NCBI GenBank assembly: GCA_021773095.1
Contig: JAJFKR010000006.1
Span: 124,001-188,000 of the forward strand
From: Woeseiaceae bacterium
Lineage (GTDB): Bacteria; Pseudomonadota; Gammaproteobacteria; Steroidobacterales; Woeseiaceae
Direction of reading: 5' to 3'
DNA length: 64,000 nucleotides
Shown: positions 9,402 to 18,541 of the stretch, one piece after another
Position numbering within the stretch: position 1 is the stretch's first letter
Layout: each line of letters begins with the position of its first letter
Translations under genes and position numbers: made by a program
Notes under the pieces: generated by a model
What the model saw: the letters and a program-made list of their open reading frames with translations, nothing else
The model's database searches: none
What the model was told of the DNA's origin: nothing

Positions 9402-10463
9402 ATGCGGCATCCTCTCATTTGCGCGATGCTGGCGCTCAGTTTTTCCACTGTACCCGTGCTATCTGTCCACGCGGTTGATGTGCCGTCCCTGTTTACGGCT
9501 GAAGTGCCGCTGGACGAGGAGTCCGACAATCCACGCGACGATGCTCATAAAGCCGCGCTAACTGAAGTACTGATGCGCGTATCGGGATCGGCTCTCAGTA
9601 GTAATGAAGAAGCCATAGACGAGCTTTTCCCGGTGCCATCGGCGTACGTGACGCAGTTTCGGCCCGGTGATCAGGATTCGCTGTGGGTGTCGTTCGATGG
9701 TGAGGCGATTGAGCGTGTGTTGCGGTCGGCCGGGCATATAGTTTGGGGTAGTGACCGGCCGCTGACGCTGGTTTGGCTGGCGGTCGACTGGGGACAGGGC
9801 GACCGTGAGATCATCGCCGCAGGTGATCCGGAGCGATCTTCGCAACAATCGCGCTCAATCGATCGCAACCGTTTGCTGCGGGAACGCGTGCTTGAGATTG
9901 CGGAGAAAAGAGGGTTGCCGCTGGCTTTTCCGCTGCTGGATACCGAAGATTTGCAGAGTGTTACCTTTAGCGATATCTGGGGCGGATTCGACGAGCGTAT
10001 TTTGGACGCATCGAATCGTTACGAGGCGAATTCGATCCTGATTGGACGAGTACGTCCTTCCTCGAGTCAGCGTGATCGCTGGACCTATGTTTTCGGTGGC
10101 GAGTCACTGGTCTGGAACGGACCGGCGGAAGCCATTGTTGGGCAGATAGCCGATACGCTGGCGGCAGAATTCGCAGTGGGTGGTGATGCGCCTCTGGAAA
10201 CGGTTGCTGTCAACGTTTCGGGTGTTGAGACCGTCGGTGCATACGGCTCTGTGCAGGCGTTACTGGCAGGGGTCAGTCTGATCGAGAGATTCCGGATTTC
10301 CGAGGTCGCCGGTGACATCGTCAGCTACCAGGTCGAGGTGCGCGGTGGCGCACCCAGATTGCGACGAGCGTTGCGTTTTGCCGGGTTGCTCGAGCAATCC
10401 GACGCAGACGATTTCGGAAGCCCGGATACCGATTCTGCGTTAGAATTTTTCTTTAGCCCCTGA
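9402..10463 (+). CDS. DUF2066 domain-containing exported protein
   Basis: Function unknown. From the ATG at 9402 the product has 353 residues and begins with a clear signal peptide (MRHP followed by a hydrophobic stretch ending ..SVHA), so it is probably periplasmic. The open frame extends upstream to 9294, but that part would place 36 unconserved residues before the signal peptide. The body matches the DUF2066 pattern (a conserved EVLMRVSG motif near 52-59 and an LVWLAVD motif near 122). The family typically stands between purM and a CDP-alcohol transferase/AI-2E/hda group, as here. The gene is 21 bases from its downstream neighbour, so it leads that operon. Confidence 0.85.
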   Translation: MRHPLICAMLALSFSTVPVLSVHAVDVPSLFTAEVPLDEESDNPRDDAHKAALTEVLMRVSGSALSSNEEAIDELFPVPSAYVTQFRPGDQDSLWVSFDGEAIERVLRSAGHIVWGSDRPLTLVWLAVDWGQGDREIIAAGDPERSSQQSRSIDRNRLLRERVLEIAEKRGLPLAFPLLDTEDLQSVTFSDIWGGFDERILDASNRYEANSILIGRVRPSSSQRDRWTYVFGGESLVWNGPAEAIVGQIADTLAAEFAVGGDAPLETVAVNVSGVETVGAYGSVQALLAGVSLIERFRISEVAGDIVSYQVEVRGGAPRLRRALRFAGLLEQSDADDFGSPDTDSALEFFFSP

Positions 10464-10484
10464 AACCAGGTCGTGGTTTTTCGT

Positions 10485-11030
10485 ATGTCTTTTAAATGGA
10501 TACCCAATGCTATTTCGCTAATGCGCATAGTGCTGGTCGCACCCATTCTAATGCTGATTCTAAAAGGCGGCTTTGCCTGGGCGCTGGCATTGTTCTGGTT
10601 GGCTGGATTTTCCGATGGTGTTGACGGATACCTCGCCAAACGCTTTGAATGGCATACGCGCCTGGGTGCATTGCTGGATCCGATCGCCGACAAACTGCTG
10701 GTCGCTGGCACTTTCATCACGCTCGCCTACACGCAGCATATCCCGGTCTGGCTGGCGGCTGTGGTTATCTTTCGCGACGTGGTGATTGTCGTCGGTGCCA
10801 CGGCCTATAACTTCCTGGTACGACCCGTGCAGGGGGAGCCGACGCGGATCAGCAAGCTGAACACCGCGCTGCAAATGCTTTTCTTGTTGTTTGTGCTGAG
10901 CCGCGCCGGATTTGGCTGGCCTGACCAGATAGCGATTACCGTGCTGGGCGCGTCGGTCTTGATTACGGTCGTCATCAGTGGCGTTGACTACGTGTGGTCC
11001 TGGTCGCGCCGCGCCCGGCGAGGAGAATAG
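10485..11030 (+). CDS. CDP-alcohol phosphatidyltransferase family membrane protein
   Basis: The 181-residue membrane protein carries the CDP-alcohol phosphatidyltransferase signature between about residues 40 and 67: SDGVDGYLAK, then G, D and D at the expected spacing (LGALLDPIADK). The usual Ala-Arg of the motif is Ala-Lys here, which I believe also occurs in this gene-neighbourhood family. Such enzymes exchange CMP for an alcohol such as glycerol-3-phosphate, so it may be a PgsA-like phospholipid enzyme, but the true substrate is not evident. Four to five hydrophobic segments are visible. I prefer the ATG at 10485 over the in-frame GTG at 10473; neither has a strong ribosome-binding site. 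Confidence 0.85.
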   Translation: MSFKWIPNAISLMRIVLVAPILMLILKGGFAWALALFWLAGFSDGVDGYLAKRFEWHTRLGALLDPIADKLLVAGTFITLAYTQHIPVWLAAVVIFRDVVIVVGATAYNFLVRPVQGEPTRISKLNTALQMLFLLFVLSRAGFGWPDQIAITVLGASVLITVVISGVDYVWSWSRRARRGE

Positions 11031-11033
11031 GCT

Positions 11034-12104
11034 GTGAAACCGGATTTGCGTGTTAACTGGCTCATCGCCATATTGCTGTGTGGCTGGCTGTTTTACCTTC
11101 TTGCGCCCGTTTTGACGCCATTCATAGCCGCTGGTTTGCTCGCGTACATGGGCGACCCGCTGGCTGATCGTCTGCAAAAACTGCGGTTGCCCCGAACCCT
11201 GGCGGTTGTCGTCGTTTTTCTGGCGACGTTCCTGCTGCTTGGCTTACTGGTCTTGCTGGTTGGGCCGCTGATCAGGACGCAGATCAGTGCCCTGTTCGCG
11301 GCGCTGCCGGGTATCGCACATGATGTTGAGCAGGTCTGGCTGCCGAGCCTGATGGGCTGGTTGAACGTTGAACCGGGCGAGGACGTCGGAATTGGCGCAT
11401 TTTTGGCCCGTTACAGCGAAATGGCGGGCAGCTGGAGTGGCAGGATTCTGCTGGGTGTCGGCAAATCGGGCGGTGTATTGGTAGCGGCCGTGCTCAGCCT
11501 GTTTCTGATACCCATACTGACGTTCTACATGTTGCGGGACTGGGACTCATTCACGGCGCACCTCAGTGCCCTGGTGCCGGATCGTCAGCGCGAGACGGTG
11601 CTCGAACTGGCCAAGGAAACCGACAATGTCCTGGGGGCGTTCCTTCGCGGGCAGGTGCTCGTCATGTTGGCACTAGCGGCCATCTATACGTTGGGGCTGA
11701 GTTTGGTGGGCCTCAAGTTTGCCATTGCGATCGGTGTCGTCGCCGGGCTGGTGAGCTTCGTGCCCTATCTCGGATTTGTGTTCGGTATCGGACTCGCGGG
11801 ATTGACGGTCGCATTTGAGCCAAATCCGTTCTGGAACCTGGCGGGGGTGATTGCCACATTTTCGATTGCGCAGCTGATAGAAGGGTCAATTCTGACACCC
11901 AAGCTGGTGGGCGATCGCATTGGTCTGCATCCCGTCATTGTTATTTTTGCTGTTTCCGCCGGTGGCCAGTTGTTTGGTTTTTTCGGGATCCTGCTGGCAT
12001 TGCCGGCGGCCGCCGTCTTGTCGGTACTGATACGTTTCGCTTATAACCGCTACCTGAAAGAACATCCGGAGCTGTTGATTGAGCTGGATCAGGAGCTTGA
12101 ATGA
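11034..12104 (+). CDS. AI-2E family transporter (PerM-like)
   Basis: A 356-residue inner-membrane protein of the AI-2E/PerM family. Hydrophobic segments cluster at the N-terminus (~8-85) and the C-terminal half (~205-340), separated by a hydrophilic middle, the usual family layout. The conserved glycine-rich stretch around GVVAGLVSFVPYLG (~235-248) is present. Members are thought to be exporters or Na+/H+ antiporters; the substrate here is unknown. The GTG start at 11034 has AGGAGA 7 bases upstream. Its stop overlaps the start of hda by four bases, an arrangement seen in many gammaproteobacteria. Confidence 0.9.
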   Translation: MKPDLRVNWLIAILLCGWLFYLLAPVLTPFIAAGLLAYMGDPLADRLQKLRLPRTLAVVVVFLATFLLLGLLVLLVGPLIRTQISALFAALPGIAHDVEQVWLPSLMGWLNVEPGEDVGIGAFLARYSEMAGSWSGRILLGVGKSGGVLVAAVLSLFLIPILTFYMLRDWDSFTAHLSALVPDRQRETVLELAKETDNVLGAFLRGQVLVMLALAAIYTLGLSLVGLKFAIAIGVVAGLVSFVPYLGFVFGIGLAGLTVAFEPNPFWNLAGVIATFSIAQLIEGSILTPKLVGDRIGLHPVIVIFAVSAGGQLFGFFGILLALPAAAVLSVLIRFAYNRYLKEHPELLIELDQELE

Positions 12105-12784
12105 GTCAGCTCGCCCTTCCTCTGCAACTCGCGGATCATGCGGTATTCGCGAGTTTCCTGGACAACGGTAACGAGTCTCTCGTAGCAACGCTCCGTGCCA
12201 TTTCCGCGGGCGGCGACGGGCATGGCTGCTGGCTGTGGGGCGCACCATCGACGGGCAAGACGCATTTGCTGCAAGCTGTGTGCGACGTAGCGGGCGATCG
12301 CGCGGCCTATCTGCCGCTGTCAATGCTGGTCGACGCTGGACCGAAAATACTGGAGGGATTGGCCAACCGGGAACTGATATGTATCGACGATATCGATCTT
12401 GTTGCGGGACGATCCGAGTGGGAAACGGCCTTATTCGACCTCTTTAATCAAGTCGTCGATGCCGACTCACAGCTTATCGTCTCCGCCGGATCGGCACCGC
12501 GCGAGTGTGCGATCAAACTGGCGGACCTGCAAAGTCGTTTTGCGAAACTACCTGTATTCCAGATGCGCGTGTTGGGCGAAGATGACCGTGTACGAGCCTT
12601 GCAATTGCGTTCGAGACACCGCGGTCTGGATTTACCAGACGACACCGCGCGCTACCTTTTGAAACGAAGTCGCCGAGATATGGCCAGTCTTTACGGGGTG
12701 TTGGATCGTCTCGATCGCGAAGCTCTGCGCGCCAAGCGGAGGTTGACTATTCCCTTTGTTCGCGAAGTACTGGAGGGAAGCTAA
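12101..12784 (+). CDS. hda: DnaA regulatory inactivator Hda
   Basis: Hda is a DnaA-like AAA+ protein that, bound to the DNA-loaded sliding clamp, stimulates ATP hydrolysis by DnaA and so prevents re-initiation of replication. The 227-residue protein begins with a clamp-binding motif (QLALPL, residues 3-8). It has Walker A GAPSTGKT at 47-54, a Walker B IDDIDL near 95-100 and the C-terminal AAA+ lid, but lacks the DNA-binding domain IV of DnaA, as expected. Its TAA stop shares four bases (CTAA) with the stop of the convergent wrbA. Confidence 0.94.
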   Translation: MSQLALPLQLADHAVFASFLDNGNESLVATLRAISAGGDGHGCWLWGAPSTGKTHLLQAVCDVAGDRAAYLPLSMLVDAGPKILEGLANRELICIDDIDLVAGRSEWETALFDLFNQVVDADSQLIVSAGSAPRECAIKLADLQSRFAKLPVFQMRVLGEDDRVRALQLRSRHRGLDLPDDTARYLLKRSRRDMASLYGVLDRLDREALRAKRRLTIPFVREVLEGS

Positions 12785-13374
12785 GCTACAAGTTTTGCGG
12801 CAATTCCGGCGACCCGTTGACCAAGCGCTGCAGCGAGCGACTTCTCGTCATCGGACAACGAGTCGGGATTTCGGCTCCAGGTAACATGAGTTGCACCGTA
12901 GACGGATCCGCCCGTCGTCGTCGTGGACAGCTGTTCCTCTGAGTACGGCAGGCCGACGTACAACATGCCGTGATGCAGCAGAGGAATGGCCATCGTTAGT
13001 AGCGTGGTTTCAGAGCCGCCATGCAGCGACGAGGTTGACGTAAAGACGCCGGCGGGCTTGTCGATCAACGTGCCTTTCATCCAGTCATTGACGGTTGAGT
13101 CGATGAAATACTTGAGCGCCGAACTCATGTTGCCAAAACGCGTGGGGCTTCCCATGACAATGCCGGTGCACTCGGCGAGGTCCGTCAAACTGACGTAGGG
13201 TGGACCGGATTCGGGTATGGTTTCTTCGCTCGCCTCGGAATTGGCGGAGACAGGCGGGACTGTCCGCAAACGTGCCGCCATCCCGGCGACAGAATCAACT
13301 CCGCGACACACTTCTCGGGCCAGCGCCTCGGTGGCCCCGTAACGTGAATAGTAGAGAACCAGTACGTCGCTCAT
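12781..13374 (-). CDS. wrbA: WrbA-type NAD(P)H:quinone oxidoreductase
   Basis: This flavodoxin-fold protein of 197 residues reduces quinones by two electrons with NAD(P)H, which limits semiquinone radicals. The FMN phosphate loop YYSRYGAT (~8-15) and the WrbA signature GSPTRFGNMSS (~75-85) are clear, and a C-terminal SLHGGSETTLL segment (~114-124) contributes to the cofactor site. The upstream arsC overlaps its start by four bases, so the two are one transcript. An arsC-wrbA pair next to hda is a recurrent arrangement in gammaproteobacteria. Confidence 0.92.
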   Translation of the reverse strand: MSDVLVLYYSRYGATEALAREVCRGVDSVAGMAARLRTVPPVSANSEASEETIPESGPPYVSLTDLAECTGIVMGSPTRFGNMSSALKYFIDSTVNDWMKGTLIDKPAGVFTSTSSLHGGSETTLLTMAIPLLHHGMLYVGLPYSEEQLSTTTTGGSVYGATHVTWSRNPDSLSDDEKSLAAALGQRVAGIAAKLVA

Positions 13375-13730
13375 CGGGGCAGTAACTCCAGCACATTCTC
13401 GGGAGGGCGACCGATGACAGCCTTACCGGATTCGTCGTCGACGACAATGGGGCGCTCAAGCACGATCGGGTGTTGCGAGACCCATTCGGCGAGAGCGACA
13501 TTGTCGGTGAGGTCCGGAAGATCCGTCGCCTCCGTAAATTCACTTTCGCCGCGGCGCAATAAATCGGCGACAGGGAGACCGAGCTTGCCGGCGAGACCGA
13601 CGATGGTTGGGGCGTCGGGAGAATCTTCACGATACAGAACCACGGTATGTTCAGCACCGGAACGGGTGATTAGCTCAAGGGTTTGTCTCGATTTCGAACA
13701 GCGTGGATTGTGATAAATAGTGACAGCCAT
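13371..13730 (-). CDS. arsC: ArsC/YfgD-family arsenate reductase-like protein
   Basis: A 119-residue thioredoxin-fold protein of the glutaredoxin-coupled ArsC family. It starts with the HNPRCSKSR motif, giving the catalytic Cys11. It retains later family positions such as the cis-Pro region near RPIVVDD (~93-99) and the IGRPPE segment (~107-112). There are no other arsenic genes nearby, and the gene is translationally coupled to wrbA, so a general redox role like that proposed for YfgD is as likely as arsenic resistance. Confidence 0.88.
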   Translation of the reverse strand: MAVTIYHNPRCSKSRQTLELITRSGAEHTVVLYREDSPDAPTIVGLAGKLGLPVADLLRRGESEFTEATDLPDLTDNVALAEWVSQHPIVLERPIVVDDESGKAVIGRPPENVLELLPR

Positions 13731-13821
13731 GATTTCCTCTTTGCTACCTGAATTGTGACAGCGGGCACTCTAACAGGACCTGCAGAGTGCGTCAGCAAGC
13801 ACCTAAGCGCGACAATTGAGC

Positions 13822-13851
13822 TTGACGGGAAGCCCCTCAAGTTGGTAATTT
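13822..13851 (+). promoter_or_regulatory. Possible sigma-70 promoter for the DUF4398-like lipoprotein
   Basis: TTGACG at 13822-13827 is followed after 18 bases by TAATTT at 13846-13851, about 37 bases before the GTG start. The -35 matches five of six consensus positions; the -10 is weaker. Confidence 0.35.
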
Positions 13852-13887
13852 TGACTGGATTCCCGCAATAAAAACAACTACAAAACA

Positions 13888-14211
13888 GTGGCAAATCAAT
13901 ATTTCACAACGCAATTGAAGAAAATCCTGAAGATCGGGTTGCTGGCGGCTTTTTGCGGCCTTTCCGCTTGTGAGACAACTCCGCCCGTACAGGAAATGAG
14001 CGATGCGCGGCAGGCGATCGCCGTCGCTAAGGAAGCTGGTGCGGCGAAATTAGCTGCTTTTCACTTAAGAGCGGCTGAAAATTACCTTGCCAGTGCCGAA
14101 GAGAACCTGGGCGAACGTGCCTACAGTCAGGCCCGACGCGATGCGAAGCAGGCTAAAATGAAGGCCCTGGATGCGCTAAAAGCCAGCGAGAAGCCCGTCG
14201 ATCCTGAATAG
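13888..14211 (+). CDS. Small DUF4398-like outer-membrane lipoprotein
   Basis: The 107-residue product has a lipoprotein signal peptide with lipobox LSAC (Cys28). After it comes an alanine-, glutamate- and lysine-rich helical segment resembling DUF4398 proteins: paired helices with AAENYLASAEE and YSQARRDAKQAK patterns. It probably lies in the periplasm, anchored to the outer membrane. The role is unknown. The GTG start at 13888 is used because it gives a normal positively charged n-region; a TTG at 13915 is an alternative. Its last 36 bases overlap the 3' end of the convergent lytic transglycosylase gene. Confidence 0.75.
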   Translation: MANQYFTTQLKKILKIGLLAAFCGLSACETTPPVQEMSDARQAIAVAKEAGAAKLAAFHLRAAENYLASAEENLGERAYSQARRDAKQAKMKALDALKASEKPVDPE

Positions 14212-14799
14212 ATCAGAGCTTTCCTTGGCCTGGAACCACTTCCTGGTGAGCTTGTCGATGACCTTATTCGGGTATTTTCGTCTCCCCAAACTGCCGTTGT
14301 AACGCCCGAGCGCACGCCGCAGGTCGCCGTTTTCCTTTTCCAGATAAAACTTCAGGATGGTGCAGCCGTAGCGAAGATTGGTCTCAATATGCAGGAGATT
14401 GTCTTCCGGGCGCCCAATCTCGTTGAGCCAAAACGGCATGATTTGCATCAGCCCGATCGCACCGGCAACGGATATCGCGTAGTGGTCAAAATTACTCTCG
14501 GTCTCAATGACGGCCAGAATGAGCTCCGGTGCGAGGTTCGCCCGAGTGGCCTCAAGATGCACGAGTTTCAAAATCTCGATGCGCTCTTCCGGGTCCTGAA
14601 CCTGGCGCGCCAGTCGATGCGACATGTCGGTCAACCAGACTTCGGCGTCGAAACGGTCGGTGAAACTCTCGCTATCGCTGGCCGCAGCGCGCAGTGCCTC
14701 TCGCAGCTCGGGATCCGGGCTGCCTTGGCTCCAAGCGCCAGCCGATGCCAGGCATGCGGCCAGCAAGATTCCTGCGGCATGTGAGGGTACGAGTTTCAT
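14176..14799 (-). CDS. Soluble lytic murein transglycosylase (SLT domain)
   Basis: A 207-residue secreted protein with an N-terminal signal peptide (~1-25) and an SLT domain. The catalytic Glu is in IETESNFD (E101), followed by GAIGLMQIMP (~113-122) and a C-terminal ALGRYNGS segment (~164-171), the standard family-1 motifs. Such enzymes cleave the MurNAc-GlcNAc bond of peptidoglycan with formation of a 1,6-anhydro ring. I see no membrane anchor or extra substrate-binding domain. It lies just upstream of, and on the same strand as, no close partner; proS ends 44 bases after its start in the opposite sense of transcription order, so co-transcription from proS is possible. Confidence 0.88.
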   Translation of the reverse strand: MKLVPSHAAGILLAACLASAGAWSQGSPDPELREALRAAASDSESFTDRFDAEVWLTDMSHRLARQVQDPEERIEILKLVHLEATRANLAPELILAVIETESNFDHYAISVAGAIGLMQIMPFWLNEIGRPEDNLLHIETNLRYGCTILKFYLEKENGDLRRALGRYNGSLGRRKYPNKVIDKLTRKWFQAKESSDLFRIDGLLAGF

Positions 14800-14843
14800 A
14801 ATCGACGCATAGTTTAAATGAATTAGTAGCTTACAACGGTTTC

Positions 14844-16532
14844 TTACAGTAATTCGAGAGCTTCTTCACGTTTCAAATCGCGCGATTCAGAGTCGTTTCG
14901 GTGGCGATACTCGAGTTCCCCGGCCGCCAGACCCCGCTCGCTGATAACCAGACGATGCGGGATGCCGATGAGCTCAGCATCGGCGAATTGAACGCCGGGG
15001 CGTACATTTCGATCGTCCAGCAAGACCTCAAAACCCTTCTCCCGGAGCTCGGTGTACAGCGCTTCAGCGGCCTCTTTGACCGCATCGGAGCGGCGCATAT
15101 TGATGGGCACCAGAACGACGTCAAAGGGTGCCAGCGGCGCCGGCCAGATAATACCGGCGTCATCATGATTCTGCTCAATCGCGGCCCCAACGATCCTTGT
15201 TATTCCAATGCCGTAGCAACCCATCGACATTACCTGATTCTTGCCATCCGGATTCTGCACCGTGGCCTCCATAGCTTCGCTGTATTGGGTGCCCAACTGA
15301 AAGATATGACCGACCTCGATTCCCCGCGTTATGCAGAGCGACCCTTTGCCGCCCGGCGTCGTATCACCTGCGACAACGTTGCGGATGTCGACGGATTCGG
15401 CTAATTCCACATCGCGGCCAAAATTGACGCCCGTATAGTGCGTGTCTTTTTCATTGCCGCCGCAGACGAAATCGCCCATGCCAAGGGTTGCATGGTCGTA
15501 GATAATCGGAATATCGAGGCCGACCGGGCCGACAAACCCCGGGCCGCAGCCGGTGGCCTTGACGATGCTCTCCGGGCTCGCCATCGTCAGCGGAGAGGAA
15601 ACACCTGGCAACTTCTGCGCCTTGATCGCATTGAGATCGTGATCGCCACGTAAGACCAGAGCGACCGGACCATCAGCGCCCTCAACGATCAAAGTCTTCA
15701 AGGTATCGCTGGCGGTGATATTCAGAAAATCGCAAAGCGCTTTGATTGTCCTGACGCCAGGCGTAGCAACTTTTTCCATTTGCGCGGTCGCGGCAGGCGT
15801 GTTTATACCCTCGGAGGATGTTGATGCCGTCTCAATATTCGATGCGTAGTTGTCCTCGTCGCTATAGGCGATAGCATCCTCCCCGGAATCAGCCAGTACG
15901 TGGAATTCCTGCGATCGACTGCCACCAATTTCACCGGAATCCGCATCGACCACGCGAAATTTCAGTCCAAGGCGCTCAAAAATGGCGATGTATGCTGTGT
16001 GCATGCGGGCATAGGACTCTTCAAGGCCGGCCTGATCAAGATCGAATGAGTAGGCGTCTTTCATAATGAACTCGCGTGAGCGCATGACACCGAAGCGGGG
16101 GCGAATTTCATCGCGAAATTTGGTCTGAATCTGGTAAAAGTTGACCGGCAGTTGCTTGTAGCTGCGCAGCTCCCTGCGCGCAACATCGGTAATGACTTCC
16201 TCGTGCGTCGGTCCAAAGCAATAGTCGCGATTGTGGCGGTCAGTCATGCGCAGCAGCAGTGGGCCGTATTTATCCCAACGTTCGGATTCCTGCCACAGTT
16301 CGGCCGGTTGCACGGCAGGCATCAGCAACTCCAGGGCCCCGGCGCGATCCATCTCTTCACGAACCACCGCCTCCACCTTGCGCAGGACGCGCAAACCCAG
16401 TGGCATCCAGGTGAACAGGCCTGAGGCCAGCCGGCGGATCAGGCCGGCACGCAGCATCAATTGATGGCTGACGATCTCCGCGTCGGCCGGTACTTCCTTG
16501 AGTGTCGTTAGCCCGAATTGAGAAAAACGCAT
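14844..16532 (-). CDS. proS: Prolyl-tRNA synthetase (bacterial type with editing domain)
   Basis: This class II synthetase charges tRNA-Pro. From the ATG at 16532 it has 562 residues and begins MRFSQ, matching the usual bacterial ProS N-terminus; an in-frame TTG at 16547 would add five residues. Motif 2 lies around [21 protein letters not shown] split near residues 140-160. A YbaK-like insertion that removes mischarged alanine occupies about 225-400, and the motif 3 region follows ([10 protein letters not shown], ~440). The C-terminal anticodon-binding domain begins with DVVLVPIN (~465). Confidence 0.96.
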   Translation of the reverse strand: MRFSQFGLTTLKEVPADAEIVSHQLMLRAGLIRRLASGLFTWMPLGLRVLRKVEAVVREEMDRAGALELLMPAVQPAELWQESERWDKYGPLLLRMTDRHNRDYCFGPTHEEVITDVARRELRSYKQLPVNFYQIQTKFRDEIRPRFGVMRSREFIMKDAYSFDLDQAGLEESYARMHTAYIAIFERLGLKFRVVDADSGEIGGSRSQEFHVLADSGEDAIAYSDEDNYASNIETASTSSEGINTPAATAQMEKVATPGVRTIKALCDFLNITASDTLKTLIVEGADGPVALVLRGDHDLNAIKAQKLPGVSSPLTMASPESIVKATGCGPGFVGPVGLDIPIIYDHATLGMGDFVCGGNEKDTHYTGVNFGRDVELAESVDIRNVVAGDTTPGGKGSLCITRGIEVGHIFQLGTQYSEAMEATVQNPDGKNQVMSMGCYGIGITRIVGAAIEQNHDDAGIIWPAPLAPFDVVLVPINMRRSDAVKEAAEALYTELREKGFEVLLDDRNVRPGVQFADAELIGIPHRLVISERGLAAGELEYRHRNDSESRDLKREEALELL

Positions 16533-16564
16533 TGCTTTTATTACCAAAAGTGTATGAGGCGCGC

Positions 16565-16592
16565 ATTCTAACCGTATTGACAGCTAAGCCAA
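16565..16592 (-). promoter_or_regulatory. Predicted sigma-70 promoter of proS
   Basis: On the - strand TTGGCT (16592-16587) is separated by 16 bases from TAGAAT (16570-16565). The -10 then lies 32 bases before the proS ATG. Spacing is one base short of optimal, but both boxes are good. Confidence 0.5.
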
Positions 16593-16635
16593 AGCAGGGG
16601 AAGGTCCGAAATCTTTTTAATGTGGGGATACCCGA

Positions 16636-17232
16636 TTGCACGGTCGTCGAAATCCATTTGTTGCCCAGGAAGGTTTGCCGCTGCTTGCGCTCGCACTGGT
16701 GGTTGCCATCGTGCTGATCCGTTATGCCGAGCCGTGGTTGGCGTTCATGCCAGGCATTGTGTTTGTGCTGCTTTATATGGTTTTTCGGGATCCTCTGCGG
16801 TCGGTGCCGTCTGTGGCGTTAGGTGTTTTCAGCCCGGTTGACGGTGAGGTGATCGAAGTCAGTCGCACAGAAGCCGGTGAAACCGGCGCGCCGGCGCAAC
16901 GAATCGTAATCAGCGTCGATAGCCTTGGCACGTATACCGCGCGAGCTCCGGTCGAGGGAACCATCAAGGATCTTGGCGGGAAATCGCTTTGGTTGCAGAC
17001 CGACGAAGGTGAAGACGTGGTACTGAAATTCAGTGGCTTTAGACTTGGACTGGCGCCGCGGTCATTTGCAAAGTTTGGAGAACGGCTGGGTCAGGGACAG
17101 CGATGTGCCTATCTGCGATTGACGCGCACAGCCGAAGTGCAGCTGCCCGCTGACGGCAAGGTGCTGATTGAACCCGGCCAGAGGGTCGTGGCCGGCGCTG
17201 ACGTGATCGCCAATGTTCGGGGTCCCAGATAA
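16636..17232 (+). CDS. Phosphatidylserine-decarboxylase-like membrane protein lacking the catalytic motif
   Basis: The 198-residue product resembles short bacterial phosphatidylserine decarboxylases: two membrane segments (~12-50), FRDPLR (~51-56), SPVDGEV (~66-72) and an APVEGTI segment (~100-106). However, the C-terminal motif where a Gly-Ser pair is cleaved to form the pyruvoyl cofactor is replaced by LRLTRTAEV, and the His-Pro-rich segment after the APV motif is absent. It therefore should not self-process or decarboxylate. A structural or regulatory role in lipid metabolism is possible, but nothing shows it. The start is TTG at 16636, 8 bases after GGGGA, because a stop codon at 16618 closes the frame. 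Confidence 0.7.
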   Translation: MHGRRNPFVAQEGLPLLALALVVAIVLIRYAEPWLAFMPGIVFVLLYMVFRDPLRSVPSVALGVFSPVDGEVIEVSRTEAGETGAPAQRIVISVDSLGTYTARAPVEGTIKDLGGKSLWLQTDEGEDVVLKFSGFRLGLAPRSFAKFGERLGQGQRCAYLRLTRTAEVQLPADGKVLIEPGQRVVAGADVIANVRGPR

Positions 17233-17318
17233 GTCGCCTTGTCGAAGCCGGCCGTGAAATGCTGCTTGGGGCGTGGCAAAATCAACATTGAATATTGAAC
17301 TGTGGTCGCTTTAAATAA

Positions 17319-18002
17319 ATGATCCACCCTGAACATCAACGACGCGCTTATTTGCAGGCAATGGGTATCGATGTCTGGCTTCCGCGTGACGCTTTGGAGC
17401 CTGACGAACCGGAAACGGTTACGAGTGAGAAAGCCGCCGCCGACTGTATGGACTGGGATCAGTTGCGGCAATGCATCTCGGACTGTACGCGCTGCGAGTT
17501 GGCGCAAGGTAGAACCCAGACTGTTTTTGGCGTGGGCAATCAAGATGCGGACTGGATGATCATCGGTGAAGCACCGGGCGCGGAAGAGGACCGGCGAGGG
17601 GAGCCATTCGTTGGCCGCGCTGGCAAAATGCTGGACGAAATGCTGCGCGCTATAGGCCAGAGCAGGGAGTCTGTTTTTATCGCCAATACTCTCAAGTGTC
17701 GCCCACCTCACAATCGTGATCCGAAACCGGCCGAAGCCGCTGCGTGCCGTGATTTTCTTGATCGACAGATCGCATTGGTGCAGCCCAGAATCATTCTGGC
17801 CGTTGGCAAAATCGCTGCGCAAAATCTTACGGGCAGCGACGAGCCGGTAGGCAAAATGCGCGGCTACCCGCACGATCTTGATGGAATCCCGATGGTTGTG
17901 ACTTATCACCCAGCCTATCTACTCCGCAGTCCGTCGCAAAAGAGGAAATCCTGGAGCGATTTGTGTCTTGCCACCCGACTGATGTCGGAGGCCGGCGCAT
18001 GA
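17319..18002 (+). CDS. Family 4 uracil-DNA glycosylase (iron-sulfur type)
   Basis: This 227-residue enzyme removes uracil from DNA after cytosine deamination. It has the family 4 active-site motif GEAPGAEED (83-91) and the second motif HPAYLLR near residue 199. Four cysteines, C56, C59, C127 and C143, are placed to bind the [4Fe-4S] cluster that distinguishes this family from Ung. The extra N-terminal ~45 residues are typical of the longer proteobacterial form. Its stop overlaps the start of rimI. Confidence 0.92.
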   Translation: MIHPEHQRRAYLQAMGIDVWLPRDALEPDEPETVTSEKAAADCMDWDQLRQCISDCTRCELAQGRTQTVFGVGNQDADWMIIGEAPGAEEDRRGEPFVGRAGKMLDEMLRAIGQSRESVFIANTLKCRPPHNRDPKPAEAAACRDFLDRQIALVQPRIILAVGKIAAQNLTGSDEPVGKMRGYPHDLDGIPMVVTYHPAYLLRSPSQKRKSWSDLCLATRLMSEAGA

Positions 18003-18475
18003 TTACGCCGATGGCAGAACCACCGGTGACGATTCGTGAGATGAATCACGATGATTTGTCCATGGTGTCGGACATCGAGCGCCGCAGTTACGAATTTCCG
18101 TGGAGCCACGGTGTTTTTCGTGACTGCCTGATCGCCGGGTACCAATGCCTTACCTTGATTCGTGAAGACCGGGTCGCTGGTTACGCCATCCTGTCTGTGG
18201 CGGCGGGCGAGGCACATATTCTGAATCTTTGTGTCGATCCCGAATTTCGTGCTCGCGGTTATGGCGAACGCGTGCTTGACGAGTTGCTGTATCGTGCCCG
18301 GTCTGCCTCGGTCCGGGAGATTTTTCTCGAGGTGCGGCCATCGAACGAAGCCGCTCTGAGCCTGTACCGCAAAAAGGGTTTTCATAAAATTGCTGCACGC
18401 CCGGCCTATTACCAGGCGAACGAGGGCCGTGAAGATGCTGCAGTTCTCGCGAAGAAACTCGTCGTCGATCGATAG
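17999..18475 (+). CDS. rimI: Ribosomal protein S18-alanine N-acetyltransferase
   Basis: RimI is a GNAT enzyme that acetylates the N-terminal alanine of ribosomal protein S18. The 158-residue product has the acetyl-CoA loop motif RARGYGERVL (~82-91) and the C-terminal pattern SLYRKKGFHKI followed by a Tyr-rich segment. I chose the ATG at 17999, which overlaps the stop of the uracil-DNA glycosylase gene; the frame is open to 17963, but that ATG lies inside the previous gene without a ribosome-binding site. Confidence 0.92.
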   Translation: MITPMAEPPVTIREMNHDDLSMVSDIERRSYEFPWSHGVFRDCLIAGYQCLTLIREDRVAGYAILSVAAGEAHILNLCVDPEFRARGYGERVLDELLYRARSASVREIFLEVRPSNEAALSLYRKKGFHKIAARPAYYQANEGREDAAVLAKKLVVDR

Positions 18476-18541
18476 GGAAACAGTATCGCCCAGACTGCTA
18501 TTCGGCTAGACTGCGCCGCCACTTGATTCTGAACCTGAGCA

